Notes: a model not told the origin generated them from the sequence alone. A stretch of 64,000 bases of DNA from Zoogloeaceae bacterium (GCA_016791005.1 JAEUNY010000057.1:1-64000); one strand, 5' to 3'; positions 42,635-53,151 are shown, counted from the stretch's first letter. Numbers and translations: made by a program.

Positions 42635-43812
42635 CGCAACCCATCCTTTCTCAACATATCCTTGACGCCCCGTACCGCCTGGCGGATCCGCGCCTCGTTC
42701 TCGATCAGGGCGAAGCGCACGTGGTCGTCGCCATATTCGCCAAACCCGATCCCGGGGCTCACCGCCACCTTGGCCTCCGCCAGGATTTTCTTGGCGAACT
42801 CCAAAGAACCCTGGGCCCGATAGGCCTCGGGAATCTTGGCCCAGATGTACATGCTGGCCTTGGGCACGTCCACCGGCCACCCCGCTTCGATCAGGCCCTT
42901 GGCCAGCACGTCCCGCCGCTTCTGGTAGGTCGCCGCAATCTCCTGCACACAATCCTGCGGGCCCTCGAGGGCCACGATGGACGCGACCTGGATGGGAGTG
43001 AAGGTGCCGTAATCATGGTAGCTCTTGATGCGCGCCAGAGCGGCCACCAGTTTGCGATTGCCGACCATGAAGCCCACCCGCCAACCCGCCATGTTGTAGC
43101 TTTTGGAGAGGGTGAAGAACTCCACCGCCACGTCCTTGGCGCCGGGAACCTGCAGGATCGAGGGCGCCTTCCAGCCATCGAAAACGATGTCGGCGTAGGC
43201 GAGGTCATGCACCACCAGGATGCCGAATTCCTTGGCGATCGCCACCACCTTCTCGAAAAAATCCAGCTCCACGCACTGGGTGGTCGGATTGCTCGGGAAA
43301 TTGATGATGAGCATCTTCGGCCGGGGGTACATCTCGCGGATGGCCCGAGTCAGTTCGTCGAAGAAATCCACCCCCGGCGTCATCCGCACGTGGCGGATGT
43401 CCGCCCCGGCAATCACCGGGCCGTAGATATGGATGGGATAGCTGGGGTTGGGCACGAGGACCACGTCGCCCCGGTCCATGGTGGCCAGGGCCAGATGGGC
43501 GATGCCCTCCTTGGAACCGATGGTGGCGATGGCCTCGGTTTCCGGGTCCAGGTCCACGTCGAAACGGGTCTTGTACCAGGCGCAGATGGCGCGCCGGAGG
43601 CGGGGAATCCCCTTCGAGACCGAATAGCCATGGGTGTCGGGCCGCTGGGCGGCCTCCACCAGCTTGGCCACGATGTGGGGCGGCGTAGGTCCATCCGGAT
43701 TGCCCATGCTCATGTCGATGATGTCTTCCCCCCGCCGACGGGCGGCCATCTTCAATTCCGAGGTGATGTTGAAGACGTAGGGCGGCAAACGCTTGATGCG
43801 GGGGAATTCCAT
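42631..43812 (-). CDS. alaC: Alanine aminotransferase AlaC
   Basis: The 393-aa aminotransferase starts [14 protein letters not shown] as in AlaC (YfdZ) and has [28 protein letters not shown] and [12 protein letters not shown] with the PLP lysine near residue 240. It probably overlaps AlaA in function; the two genes overlap by 4 bp. In betaproteobacteria this gene commonly stands directly before hom, as here with alaA between. Confidence 0.92.
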   Translation of the reverse strand: MEFPRIKRLPPYVFNITSELKMAARRRGEDIIDMSMGNPDGPTPPHIVAKLVEAAQRPDTHGYSVSKGIPRLRRAICAWYKTRFDVDLDPETEAIATIGSKEGIAHLALATMDRGDVVLVPNPSYPIHIYGPVIAGADIRHVRMTPGVDFFDELTRAIREMYPRPKMLIINFPSNPTTQCVELDFFEKVVAIAKEFGILVVHDLAYADIVFDGWKAPSILQVPGAKDVAVEFFTLSKSYNMAGWRVGFMVGNRKLVAALARIKSYHDYGTFTPIQVASIVALEGPQDCVQEIAATYQKRRDVLAKGLIEAGWPVDVPKASMYIWAKIPEAYRAQGSLEFAKKILAEAKVAVSPGIGFGEYGDDHVRFALIENEARIRQAVRGVKDMLRKDGLR

Positions 43813-43909
43813 GATCGCGGGCGGGCGGTTTCGGGCCGATTGGCCGAAAAATCAAAAGGCTGTAATCTTACCCAAAGGCAGCCAGACCGGGCAATTCGGC
43901 CCCTCCACC

Positions 43910-44290
43910 ATGAAACTCCATCTTGACAACGCCGCGGGCATCAACGTCATCACCGGTTACGGCGAAAATCACGTCTTCGTGAACAAGGTCCGTCACGACG
44001 GCAACATCATCGTCCTGGCAGACCAGTTGGTGCCCGGGTGGGCGCCAGGCGGATTCGCCGGCCTCACGGAGGATGACTTCGCCAAGGTGCCGCCCCTCAA
44101 GCCGGCGATCATGCTGATCGGCACGGGTCAGCGTCAGCGCTTTCCCAAGCACGCCCTGCTGCGCCCCCTCATCGAGGCCCGGATCGGTTTCGAGATCATG
44201 GACCTTGCCGCAGCCTGCCGCACCTACAACATCCTGGTGGGAGAAAATCGGGCAGTGGCGGTGGGGCTGCTTTTCGACCCCGCCCCCTGA
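43910..44290 (+). CDS. Mth938-domain protein
   Basis: The 126-aa protein has the Mth938 (DUF498) fold signature: INVITGYGENHVFVN, IMLIGTGQRQRFP, GFEIMDLAAACRTYNIL and GRAVA-like ENRAVAVGL. Family function is unclear, with links to respiratory complex assembly (NDUFAF3) in eukaryotes. It is divergent from alaC. Confidence 0.88.
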   Translation: MKLHLDNAAGINVITGYGENHVFVNKVRHDGNIIVLADQLVPGWAPGGFAGLTEDDFAKVPPLKPAIMLIGTGQRQRFPKHALLRPLIEARIGFEIMDLAAACRTYNILVGENRAVAVGLLFDPAP

Positions 44291-44368
44291 CAGGAGCCGA
44301 CCTGCGCATTGTCATTTGCGCGGATTCTCCTTACCCTCCCGGACATCGTCCTCGACCGGAAGGAAGTC

Positions 44369-44824
44369 ATGCTTGACCAGTCCGCGCCGGATTTCAGTCT
44401 CCCCGCCACGGGGTCCCAGACCCTGACCCTCTCCGCCCTGCGCGGCGCCCTGGTGGTCCTTTATTTCTACCCCAAGGACAACACCCCCGGGTGCACCACC
44501 GAAACCCAGGATTTTCGCGATCTTCACCCGCAATTTGCAGCGCTGGGGTGCCGCATCGTCGGCATCTCGCGGGACAGCGTGAAGTCTCATGAAAACTTCA
44601 AGGCCAAGCTCGGCCTGCCCTTCGACCTCGTCTCCGATGCCGACGAGGTCGCCTGCAGCCTTTATGGCGTGATCAAGATGAAGAACATGTATGGCAAGCA
44701 GGTGCGGGGCATCGAGCGCAGCACCTTCGTCATCGACGCCGCCGGAGTGGTCCGCAGGGAGGTCCGCGGCGTCAAGGTGCCGGGTCACGCCCAGGCCATG
44801 CTGGAGGCAGTACAAACCCTCTGA
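44369..44824 (+). CDS. bcp: Thioredoxin-dependent peroxiredoxin Bcp (PrxQ)
   Basis: The 151-aa peroxidase has the motif YPKDNTPGCTTE with peroxidatic C42. The usual second cysteine five residues later is absent (TETQDF); C61 or C86 may act as resolving cysteine. GGAAGG precedes the ATG at 44369. It is 26 bp from the PhoH gene. Confidence 0.92.
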   Translation: MLDQSAPDFSLPATGSQTLTLSALRGALVVLYFYPKDNTPGCTTETQDFRDLHPQFAALGCRIVGISRDSVKSHENFKAKLGLPFDLVSDADEVACSLYGVIKMKNMYGKQVRGIERSTFVIDAAGVVRREVRGVKVPGHAQAMLEAVQTL

Positions 44825-44850
44825 CTTTCCTTACCCGGTTACCCGAGACC

Positions 44851-46266
44851 ATGAACGCACGCCGCGCGCCCAAGTCCGTGATACCTGCCACCAAGCTGTT
44901 CGTCCTCGACACCAACGTGCTGATGCACGATCCCACCAGCCTCTACCGGTTCGAGGAGCACGACGTCTATGTGCCGATCATGACCCTGGAGGAGTTGGAC
45001 GCCAACAAGAAGGGCATGTCCGAAGTCGCGCGCAACGCCCGCCAGGCGAGCCGCATGATGGACGAGATCGTCTCCTCGTCCCCTGACGACATCCATGACG
45101 GCATCGCCCTGACCGGCCCTTCCCACGAACTCGCCAGCGGCCGCCTCTTCCTGCAGACCGAGGCGATCACCATGGCGCTCCCCGCTGCGCTGCCCACCGC
45201 CAAGGGGGACAACCAGATCCTCGCCGTGGTGATGCACCTGGCGGAAAAATTCCCCGGCCGGCCCGTGATCCTGGTGTCCAAAGACATCAACATGCGGATC
45301 AAGGCCCGGGCGCTGGGCATCGCGGCCCAGGATTACTTCAATGACAAGGTGCTGGAGGATACCGACCTCCTCTACACCGGATCCCTGGAACTCGCAGCAG
45401 ATTTCTGGGACAACCATGCCAAGGGCATGGAGTCTTGGAAGCAGGACGGGCGAACCTATTACCGGATCAAGGGCCCGCTTTCCGGTAACATGCTGCGCAA
45501 TGAATTCGTCTATCAGGAGGGTGAAAACCCGCTCCAGGCCTGGGTAAAGGAAACCAACGGGGCGACGGTCATCCTCGAGACCCTGATCGACTTCACCCAC
45601 AGCAAGAACAACGTGTGGGGCATCACCGCCCGTAACCGGGAGCAGAACTTCGCCATGAATCTGCTCATGAACCCGGACATCGATTTCATCACCCTGCTGG
45701 GCCAGGCCGGTACCGGAAAGACGCTCCTGACCTTGGCCGCCAGCCTGACCCAGGTGCTGGAAACCAAGAAATACAGCGAGATCATCATGACCCGGGTCAC
45801 CGTGCCCGTGGGCGAGGACATCGGCTTCCTCCCCGGCACCGAGGAAGAAAAGATGGCCCCCTGGATGGGGGCTCTGGAAGACAACCTGGATGTGCTGAAC
45901 GGCTCCACCGGCGAAGGGGGCGAATGGGGACGGGCCGCGACGCGGGATCTCATTCGCAGCCGCATCAAGATCAAATCCCTCAACTTCATGCGCGGCCGAA
46001 CCTTCATCAACAAATTCCTCATCATCGACGAGGCCCAGAACCTCACGCCCAAGCAGATGAAGACCCTCATCACGCGCGCGGGGCCGGGCACCAAGGTGGT
46101 CTGTCTGGGCAACATTGCCCAGATCGACACGCCCTACCTCACGGAAGGCAGTTCTGGCCTCACCTTCGTGGTGGATCGCTTCAAAGGCTGGGCCCACTCC
46201 GGCCACATCACCCTGCAGCGGGGTGAGCGCTCCCGCCTGGCGGACCACGCCGCCGAGGTCCTCTAG
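44851..46266 (+). CDS. PIN-PhoH family ATPase/RNase
   Basis: The 471-aa protein couples an N-terminal PIN domain (FVLDTNVLMHDP near residue 17, further Asp in VSKDINMRIKARALGI near 145) to a C-terminal PhoH ATPase (GQAGTGKTLL near 287, FLIIDEAQNLTP near 390). The acidic PIN residues are intact, so RNA cleavage is likely. PhoH2-type proteins unwind and cut RNA, often with a small antitoxin-like partner upstream; none is seen here. Confidence 0.9.
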   Translation: MNARRAPKSVIPATKLFVLDTNVLMHDPTSLYRFEEHDVYVPIMTLEELDANKKGMSEVARNARQASRMMDEIVSSSPDDIHDGIALTGPSHELASGRLFLQTEAITMALPAALPTAKGDNQILAVVMHLAEKFPGRPVILVSKDINMRIKARALGIAAQDYFNDKVLEDTDLLYTGSLELAADFWDNHAKGMESWKQDGRTYYRIKGPLSGNMLRNEFVYQEGENPLQAWVKETNGATVILETLIDFTHSKNNVWGITARNREQNFAMNLLMNPDIDFITLLGQAGTGKTLLTLAASLTQVLETKKYSEIIMTRVTVPVGEDIGFLPGTEEEKMAPWMGALEDNLDVLNGSTGEGGEWGRAATRDLIRSRIKIKSLNFMRGRTFINKFLIIDEAQNLTPKQMKTLITRAGPGTKVVCLGNIAQIDTPYLTEGSSGLTFVVDRFKGWAHSGHITLQRGERSRLADHAAEVL

Positions 46267-46292
46267 GGCCGCAGTCCCATCCGGGAGGTCCC

Positions 46293-46308
46293 CTCCCCTT
46301 CGGGGGAG
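46293..46308 (+). terminator. UUCG-capped hairpin after phoH, weak terminator
   Basis: CTCCCC-TTCG-GGGGAG forms a stable tetraloop hairpin 26 bp after the PhoH stop codon. There is no T-run, so intrinsic termination would be inefficient. Confidence 0.35.
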
Positions 46309-46468
46309 CCATTGATTCCCGCCGCCCGATCCCGGTCGGCGCACGCTGGCCGCCCCATGGCCATGGCACGCGCCGACGGGGGTTCTGCACGAGTAATATG
46401 AGCCATCGTCCGCGCAAGCATCCCCGACGACCGCTATTACAATGCGCTATCGCGCATGGGGGGCTCGC

Positions 46469-47098
46469 ATGTCACAAGCAACGTGGGACTTTGTCGAAGT
46501 CACCGGCTATTTCGCCTCTCTGCTGGTACTCTCGACCTTTTCCATGCGCACCATGATTCCGCTGCGCTGCTCGGCCATCGCAAGCAATCTGGCCTTCCTC
46601 AGCTACAGCTATCTCGCGCACCTTTCCCCGGTCTTCGTCCTCCATCTGGTGCTGCTTCCGCTAAATGTCTGGCGCCTGCTGCAAATCACCCGGTTGCTTC
46701 GCCAGGTCCGGGCCCAATCTGCCGATGCGTTCTCGATCGAGCCCCTCCTGCCCCTGATGACGCGACAGGAATTCCGTGCATCCGAAGTCCTCTTCCACCA
46801 GGGCGATCGTGCGGACCGGATGTACTACGTGCTGAGCGGCGACATCAGCTTTCCAGAGCTTTCCCGAAACGCCGGCCCAGGCCGCCTCTTCGGCGAAATC
46901 GGTGTCTTTTCGCCGGGCCAGACCCGCAGTGCGTCGGCAGTTGCCCATTCCGACTCTGTCGTGCTCAGCCTGAGTGATCGCCAGGTTCAGGAGCTCTACT
47001 TTCAGAACCCGGGTTTTGGCCTGGCACTCATGCGTCTCGTCATCGAGCATTTTGCCCAACGCACGCCACCAAGCCAGGCAGATCCGCAGCATTCCTAG
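46469..47098 (+). CDS. Membrane protein with C-terminal cyclic-nucleotide-binding domain
   Basis: The 209-aa protein starts with three helices (residues about 8-75; FVEVTGYFASLLVLSTFSM resembles the YgjV/CBU_0592-type membrane domain). A cNMP-binding-like domain covers residues 110-195 (VLFHQGDRADRMYYVLSGDI, GRLFGEIGVFSPGQTRSASA). The phosphate-binding cassette GEIGVFSPGQTRSA is fairly well preserved. This helix-bundle plus cNMP order resembles Popeye-domain proteins. No output domain is seen. Function unknown. Confidence 0.75.
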   Translation: MSQATWDFVEVTGYFASLLVLSTFSMRTMIPLRCSAIASNLAFLSYSYLAHLSPVFVLHLVLLPLNVWRLLQITRLLRQVRAQSADAFSIEPLLPLMTRQEFRASEVLFHQGDRADRMYYVLSGDISFPELSRNAGPGRLFGEIGVFSPGQTRSASAVAHSDSVVLSLSDRQVQELYFQNPGFGLALMRLVIEHFAQRTPPSQADPQHS

Positions 47099-47155
47099 CT
47101 CGTGCTTCGGCCGGGGCCCGGGCAGCGTCGGGGCGGACCGCCACCTTTCCCCACA

Positions 47156-48364
47156 TCACTCCGGCAAAGCGGACACCGGGAGGACCCGGCCGGCGGCTTC
47201 GCGGGCGCGCCGCCGGGCTTCTTCCACATCTCCGGCCGTCGCCACCGCGACCCCCATGCGCCGTTTGAGGAAGGATTCGGGCTTGCCAAACAGGCGCACG
47301 TCGGCACCGGGCACGGCAAGCGCCGCATCGACGCCTTCGAAGGCAATGCCCACGTCGTCCCGCCCGCCGTAGATGACCGCAGAAGCCCCCGGCTCCCGTA
47401 GCGTCGCATCCACGGGCAGGCCTAGAATCGCCCGAGCATGGAGATCGAACTCCGAATAGCGCTGCGTCGCCAGGGTGACGAGCCCGGTATCGTGAGGCCG
47501 GGGGCTGACTTCAGAGAACCACACCTCGTCACCCTTCACGAAGAGTTCGACGCCGAAGAGTCCGCGCCCGCCCAGATTGCCGGTCACGGCCGCCGCGATT
47601 TCCCGCGACCGGGAGAGCGCGGCGGGCGACATGGGCTGGGGCTGCCAGGATTCGACATAGTCGCCATTCACCTGCCGGTGGCCGATGGGGGCGCAAAAAT
47701 AAGTCTGGACGACGCCCGCCTCGTCCCGCGCCCGGACCGTGAGTTGCGTGATTTCGTAGTCGAAGTCGATGAAGCCCTCCACGATGACCTTGCCCTGATC
47801 CACCCGCCCGCCGCTCGCCGCATAGGCCCACGCGGTCGCGACCTCCCCGGGTCCGCGGACCAGGGATTGACCCTTTCCCGAGGAGGACATGACCGGTTTG
47901 ACCACGCAGGGATAGCCGATGCCCTCGTCAATGGCCGCCTGGAGGGCGGGAAGCGACTCGGCAAAGCGATAGGGTGAAGTGGGCAGCCCCAGGGTTTCGG
48001 CGGCCAGCCTGCGAATGCCTTCCCGATTCATGGTGAGTTGGGCGGCCCGGGCGGTCGGGATGACCTCGGCCAGGCCGGCCGCCTCGATTTCCGCCAGAAC
48101 CTCGGTCGCGATCGCCTCGACTTCCGGCACGATGAGATGCGGCCGCTCGGCTTCGATCACCGCCTTCAGGGCCGCCGGATCAGTCATGGTGACGACGTGG
48201 GCGCGATGTGCCACCTGGTGGCCCGGGGCATTCGGGTAGCGATCCACCGCCACCACCTCCACCCCCAGGCGCTGCAAGGCGATGATCACTTCCTTGCCCA
48301 GTTCGCCCGCGCCAAGCAACATCACCCGCAGGGCCGAGGGTGACAAGGGGGTGCCAATTCTCAT
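47156..48364 (-). CDS. purT: Formate-dependent phosphoribosylglycinamide formyltransferase PurT
   Basis: The 402-aa ATP-grasp enzyme formylates GAR with formate and ATP in purine synthesis. GAGELGKEV near residue 20 binds substrate; [14 protein letters not shown] near 155 and [23 protein letters not shown] near 275 build the ATP and metal site. ATG at 48364 gives [11 protein letters not shown] as in the family. Monocistronic and convergent with the cNMP protein gene. Confidence 0.95.
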   Translation of the reverse strand: MRIGTPLSPSALRVMLLGAGELGKEVIIALQRLGVEVVAVDRYPNAPGHQVAHRAHVVTMTDPAALKAVIEAERPHLIVPEVEAIATEVLAEIEAAGLAEVIPTARAAQLTMNREGIRRLAAETLGLPTSPYRFAESLPALQAAIDEGIGYPCVVKPVMSSSGKGQSLVRGPGEVATAWAYAASGGRVDQGKVIVEGFIDFDYEITQLTVRARDEAGVVQTYFCAPIGHRQVNGDYVESWQPQPMSPAALSRSREIAAAVTGNLGGRGLFGVELFVKGDEVWFSEVSPRPHDTGLVTLATQRYSEFDLHARAILGLPVDATLREPGASAVIYGGRDDVGIAFEGVDAALAVPGADVRLFGKPESFLKRRMGVAVATAGDVEEARRRAREAAGRVLPVSALPE

Positions 48365-48638
48365 CCGATTCTCCAGGGCGTCATCCGGGACCGATGGTAG
48401 CACTCGGCGCCGCTGCCCCCCGGTCCACCTTGGTGCCAGCGGGCTGCGATTGCGCAGTGCAACAACAAGCGTGCTATCCTAGCGGGGTCAGTCACGGAAA
48501 CGCCTTGATCCGGTGTCTGGCGGGCGGGCATTTTAGGCCGCCCGTTCCTCGTGTGGTTTCGGCGCTCCTCGGTCAGGTGTGTTTTGTCAGCGCGTCCCAT
48601 CGCCACAATTGTGTAATGGCTCGATACGGGAGCGCTTC

Positions 48639-50435
48639 ATGTCTGAATCCACCACTTTTTCCGCTTTGGGACTCCCCGAAGCCCTGGTCACCGCCCTCAC
48701 CGAGGTCGGCTACGAAACGCCGTCGCCCATCCAGGCCGCCTGCATTCCCCTGCTGTTGGACGGCCACGATCTGCTCGGCCAAGCCCAGACCGGCACCGGT
48801 AAGACCGCTGCCTTCGCCCTGCCCCTGCTCGCCCGTCTCCGGAGCGACGCGGCCAATCCCCAGGTCTTGGTTCTGGCCCCCACGCGGGAACTCGCCATCC
48901 AGGTGGCCGAAGCGTTTCAGAAATACGCCCACCACCTGCCCAACTTCCATGTCCTGCCCCTCTACGGCGGCCAGAGCATGGTGGTTCAACTTCGCCAATT
49001 GAAGCGTCAACCCCAGGTCATCGTGGGTACGCCGGGTCGCATCATGGACCACATCGAGCGCGGCAGCCTCAACCTGGACGGCATTGCCGCCCTGGTGCTG
49101 GACGAGGCCGACGAGATGCTGCGCATGGGCTTCATCGACGACGTGGAGTGGATCCTCCAGCACACCCCGGCCGGACGGCAGACCGCCCTCTTCTCGGCGA
49201 CGATGCCCGAACCGATCCGCCGCGTAGCCCAGCGCTACCTGCGCGAGCCCCAGGAAGTGAAGATCCGCGCCGCCACGTCCACGGTGGCCACCATCCGCCA
49301 GCGCTATTGTCAGGTGCAGGGCCCGATGAAGCTGGAGGTGCTGACCCGAGTCCTGGAGGGAGAGGAGGACTTCGAGGCCGCCATCATCTTCGTCCGCACC
49401 AAAACCGCCAGCGTGGAGTTGACCGAGAAACTCGAGGCTCGGGGCTACGCCGCTTCGGCCCTGAACGGCGACATGCAGCAAGCCATGCGGGAACGAGTCA
49501 TCGAGCAGCTCAAGAATGGCCAGCTCGACATCGTCGTGGCCACCGACGTGGCCGCCCGGGGGATCGACGTGCCCCGCATCAGTCACGTCATCAACTACGA
49601 CATTCCCTACGACACCGAGGCCTACGTGCACCGGATCGGCCGCACCGGCCGGGCGGGCCGTCAGGGTACGGCGATCCTGCTGGTCGCCCCGCGGGAAATG
49701 CGCATGCTAAAAACCATCGAGCGCGCCACCCGCCAGCCCATCGAGCCGGTGGTGCTGCCGACCCGGGAAATGGTGACCGAGCGGCGGATTGCGCAGTTCC
49801 GCAATCAGATCATGGCGGCCGTCCGCGAAGGCGGGCTCGATTTCTTTTTCGACGTGGTGCGGGGCATTGAAACCAGCGAAGGCGTGTCCGCCCGGGAGAT
49901 TGCCGCGGCCCTGACCTTCCTGGCCCAGCGGGAACGTCCCCTCCAGCCCGAAGCGCGGGACTGGGCGGACCTGCCGCCGCCGGCCCCGGAGCGTCCCGCT
50001 CGCGCCAATCGGGAGCAGATCCTGACCCGTCGGCGCGAGGTGGCGAGTGGCCGCCTCGCCCGTTATCGCCTCGCGGTGGGCCGTCAGGACGGCGTGACGC
50101 CCAAGGATATCGTCGGCGCCCTGGCCAACGAAGGCGGCATCGACGTCTCTCAGATCGGGCAGATCCACCTCTTCGACGTCTTCAGCACGGTGGAACTGCC
50201 CGCCGGGATGGATGGTGACACCCTGGCCGCCCTGGGCGGGCTGCGGGTTCGCAGCAAGGCTTTGCGGATGCGCCCCTACCACGAGGAAGGCGAAACCGGC
50301 TTCCGCCCGCCGCCCCGCGAAGGGAAGGGTGCCGGCCCGCGCCCGCCCCGAGAGGGTGAGGCCCCCAAGCGCACGCGCCGCAGCTCGAACGATGACGCGC
50401 CTCGGCCGCGGCGGGCGAAATCCGGCGCGGCCTGA
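48639..50435 (+). CDS. deaD: DEAD-box RNA helicase with DbpA-type C-terminal domain
   Basis: The 598-aa helicase has AQTGTGKT (motif I), PTREL (Ia), VLDEADEMLRMGF (II), SAT (III) and HRIGRTGRAGR (VI). Residues about 470-555 form a DbpA-like RNA-binding fold (RLAVGRQDGVTPKDIVGALANEGG). A basic Arg/Pro tail follows. This layout matches DeaD/CsdA, which helps ribosome assembly in the cold. ATG at 48639 has a weak GGAG 6 nt upstream. Confidence 0.9.
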   Translation: MSESTTFSALGLPEALVTALTEVGYETPSPIQAACIPLLLDGHDLLGQAQTGTGKTAAFALPLLARLRSDAANPQVLVLAPTRELAIQVAEAFQKYAHHLPNFHVLPLYGGQSMVVQLRQLKRQPQVIVGTPGRIMDHIERGSLNLDGIAALVLDEADEMLRMGFIDDVEWILQHTPAGRQTALFSATMPEPIRRVAQRYLREPQEVKIRAATSTVATIRQRYCQVQGPMKLEVLTRVLEGEEDFEAAIIFVRTKTASVELTEKLEARGYAASALNGDMQQAMRERVIEQLKNGQLDIVVATDVAARGIDVPRISHVINYDIPYDTEAYVHRIGRTGRAGRQGTAILLVAPREMRMLKTIERATRQPIEPVVLPTREMVTERRIAQFRNQIMAAVREGGLDFFFDVVRGIETSEGVSAREIAAALTFLAQRERPLQPEARDWADLPPPAPERPARANREQILTRRREVASGRLARYRLAVGRQDGVTPKDIVGALANEGGIDVSQIGQIHLFDVFSTVELPAGMDGDTLAALGGLRVRSKALRMRPYHEEGETGFRPPPREGKGAGPRPPREGEAPKRTRRSSNDDAPRPRRAKSGAA

Positions 50436-50483
50436 GCAAGCAGCCGCTGCGCGGCGGCGGCCCACCGAGCAGCATGAAATGAA

Positions 50484-50517
50484 CATGGCGCGTCCTCGGA
50501 CGCGCCATGAGTTTTTT
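50484..50517 (+). terminator. Rho-independent terminator after deaD
   Basis: An 11-bp perfect stem (CATGGCGCGTC / GACGCGCCATG) with loop CTCG is followed by AG and six T. It lies between convergent genes; only the plus strand has the T-run. Confidence 0.88.
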
Positions 50518-50529
50518 ACCGGTTTGGAT

Positions 50530-51495
50530 TCAGAAACCGATCTTGCGCTTGCGGTTCGCCCGGAAGGCGTCCAGATCGTCCTCCTCCAGGTGATCTCTCC
50601 GGGCCAGCTTGGCATTGCCAAAGGCGGACATCAGGGCCCGCCGCTGCTCTCGCGGCGGCAGACAGGCCAGACGCTCCATGACGTCGGGAGGTGGCTCTTC
50701 GGGGAATCCCCAGTCGTGGGCGCCCACGATGTCGCGATAGAGCCGGCAGGCGATGGCAAAGGATTCGTCCGCATCCGGCCGGGGAACCGAATAGACGTTC
50801 ATTCGATTCAGGATCGGCTCGGGAATATTGCGCTCGTCGTTGGCGGTGGTGACCCACAGGATATGACTGGCGTCGATCTCCACATCCACGTATTCGTCGC
50901 GAAAGCGGCGCGCCGTATCGTACTCGAGCAGTTCGTAGAGGGCGCCCATGGGATCATAGCGACCATCACCGCCCGCCTTGTCGACTTCGTCGAGAACGAT
51001 CACCGGATTGGCCACCTCGCCCCCCACCAGGGTCTGGGCGACCTTGCCGGGCTTGGCGTGGTTCCACTGGGCCGAGGCCCCGGAGAGAATCCACCCTGCG
51101 GTTAAGGAACTCATGGACACGAACTGGTAACCAGTGCCCAGTTGCTCGGCCAAAGCCTTGGCGAAATGGGTCTTGCCGATGCCGGGTTCCCCCAGCAGGA
51201 GGATCGGCGTGAAGGAGACCGGCTCGTTTCCTGAGACCGCAAGGGCGAGGGACTTTTTCAGATCATCGATGACCTCGCCAAAGTTTGGGCAACGATCGTA
51301 GAGGGAGTCGATGGCGTCCGAGCGGCTCGGCTTGAGCAGAAAACGGGTGCCCCCGAGTTTCTTCATGCGCTCGTAGAACGCCGCAAGGGCTTCGTTACGT
51401 GAGGGGGCGCTCTCTTCCAGGGCGCGATCCACATCATCCACCCGATAGATTTCCCTCGCGTCGGCGATGGGAATGCAGATATCCGTCGTACTCAT
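50530..51495 (-). CDS. AAA+ ATPase, Lon-like, without protease domain
   Basis: The 321-aa protein has Walker A LLGEPGIGKTH (near residue 100), Walker B VIVLDEVDKAG (near 165), sensor-like WVTTANDERN (near 215) and RMNVYSVPRP. The core is closest to Lon-type AAA modules, but the chain ends in a basic NRKRKIGF with no protease domain or catalytic Ser-Lys dyad. It may act as a remodelling ATPase. GGAGG lies before the ATG at 51495. Confidence 0.8.
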   Translation of the reverse strand: MSTTDICIPIADAREIYRVDDVDRALEESAPSRNEALAAFYERMKKLGGTRFLLKPSRSDAIDSLYDRCPNFGEVIDDLKKSLALAVSGNEPVSFTPILLLGEPGIGKTHFAKALAEQLGTGYQFVSMSSLTAGWILSGASAQWNHAKPGKVAQTLVGGEVANPVIVLDEVDKAGGDGRYDPMGALYELLEYDTARRFRDEYVDVEIDASHILWVTTANDERNIPEPILNRMNVYSVPRPDADESFAIACRLYRDIVGAHDWGFPEEPPPDVMERLACLPPREQRRALMSAFGNAKLARRDHLEEDDLDAFRANRKRKIGF

Positions 51496-51871
51496 CAAAA
51501 CCTCCAGATGACGCGATGTTGAGTTCTGCCCGCACCGTCAGGCGGCGTCTCCGCACACCCTCGTTCAATTCAAAGCACAACGCGTGCCCATTGTCAAAGG
51601 CCGGGTTGCCTCGACTCTCGCCCAGCACCCTTCCAAGCAAATTGCTGCGTTGCAGCATTTGCCCGACAACCGGATGGCGGATGCCGCCCTCACGGGCTCC
51701 CCAATCCAGGGCATCCATCTCCTCTCCGGGCGAAACACGCACCGCAAAGAGGCACACCACCCCGCTCAAGTAGACCCGTCGCGACGGCGATTGGTGCCGG
51801 ACGCTTGTCACACCGGGGGCGCTGACCTACTCTCCCCTCCCTCGCAAACCGTCCTCCCTTGGCGCCCACCC
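51496..51871. other. Divergent intergenic region
   Basis: About 375 bp between the AAA+ gene and the DUF1615 gene. Frames across it look non-coding and no hairpin, repeat or clear promoter pair was recognised. It must hold the promoters of both genes. Confidence 0.4.
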
Positions 51872-53143
51872 ATGCTCTCCCTCCCGCGCCCGCTGATTCC
51901 ATCCGTCCTGCGGGCCGCCCTCGCAGGGTGCGCGGGAATTCTGACGGCGTGCAGCGGACCACTCGTGGCGCCATCGCCCCCGGGCTCCCAGGCACCCGCC
52001 CCCGTGAAGGAGCCCTTGCCCGATATCCGTCGTCTTCCTCCGCCTGCGACGACAAGTCCTGCGCCGAGCGGCGAGGGGCTGGAGACCGGCCCCCTTCCGC
52101 CCCTTGGCCGGCCCCCCGTCCTGGCGCCGGACGCCGGCCTCGAGTTCGTGTTTCAACGCATCCCGGCCGGGATCGCCGATCGCCGAGGCTGGGCTCAGGA
52201 TGTGCATCGCGCCTTCCTAGCCCTCAATCTCCCGGTGATCGACACCCATGTCTGCGCCGCCCTTGCGATCATCGAGCAGGAATCCAGCTGGCAGGCCGAC
52301 CCGACCGTAGCGGGGCTGCCTCGCATCGTCCGGAGCGAAATCGAGAAGCGTCGCACTCGCTACGGCATTCCCAAAGTGGTTCTGGATACCGCCCTTTTGA
52401 AAACCTCCCCCGATGGCCGCAGCTACCGGGCGCGGATCGACAGCCTGCGCACTGAACGCCAGACCAGCGCGCTCTTCGAGGACATGATCGCCGAACTCCC
52501 CTTCGGCAAGACGCTCCTCGCCGACCAGAATCCCATCCGCACCGGCGGCCCGATGCAGGTCAGCATTCGCTTTGCCGAGGAATTCGTCGCGCGCGGCGGG
52601 TATCCCTACCCCCGCACCGACACTGTCCGCCACGAGGTGTTCACGCGTCGGGGCGGCCTCTTCTTCGGCATCGCGAATCTGCTCGCCTACCCGGCGGACT
52701 ACCCGGAGCCCATCTACCGCTTTGCCGACTTCAACGCCGGCCATTACAGCAGCCGCAACGCAGCCTTTCAGGCCGCCGTCACCCGAGGGGGAGGAGCCAA
52801 ACTGGCCCTGGACGGTGACCTGTTGCGTTACGTGGATGGGGCGCCAAGCCGCGAGCCCAGCGCCACCCAGAAGGCCCTCCACGCCCTGGCTGGCCGTCTC
52901 GGCCTGTCGGCCCGCAATATCGATCAGGACCTGGCGCTGGAAAAGGCCCCAGGCTTTTCCTCCACCCGCCTCTATCAGCGGACCTTTGCCCTCGCCGAAC
53001 GCCAGGCCGGACAGGCCCTACCTCGGGAAATGATTCCCCGCATCGATCTGGCGAGCCCGAAGATCCAGCGCAAGCTCACCACGGAATGGTTCGCCCGCCG
53101 TGTCGAGACCCGCTACCGCGCCTGCCTCGCACGGACGCCCTGA
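51872..53143 (+). CDS. DUF1615 lipoprotein
   Basis: The 423-aa protein has a lipobox (AGILTACS, Cys near residue 27), a proline-rich linker to about residue 75 and the DUF1615 domain: THVCAALAIIEQESSWQADPTV with a Glu-centred lysozyme-like motif, RTGGPMQVSIRFAE, FADFNAGHYSSRNAAFQ. The pattern EQESSW...GPMQV recalls transglycosylase-type folds, so peptidoglycan cleavage is possible, but activity is unproven. Confidence 0.85.
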   Translation: MLSLPRPLIPSVLRAALAGCAGILTACSGPLVAPSPPGSQAPAPVKEPLPDIRRLPPPATTSPAPSGEGLETGPLPPLGRPPVLAPDAGLEFVFQRIPAGIADRRGWAQDVHRAFLALNLPVIDTHVCAALAIIEQESSWQADPTVAGLPRIVRSEIEKRRTRYGIPKVVLDTALLKTSPDGRSYRARIDSLRTERQTSALFEDMIAELPFGKTLLADQNPIRTGGPMQVSIRFAEEFVARGGYPYPRTDTVRHEVFTRRGGLFFGIANLLAYPADYPEPIYRFADFNAGHYSSRNAAFQAAVTRGGGAKLALDGDLLRYVDGAPSREPSATQKALHALAGRLGLSARNIDQDLALEKAPGFSSTRLYQRTFALAERQAGQALPREMIPRIDLASPKIQRKLTTEWFARRVETRYRACLARTP

Positions 53144-53151
53144 CACCCGCC

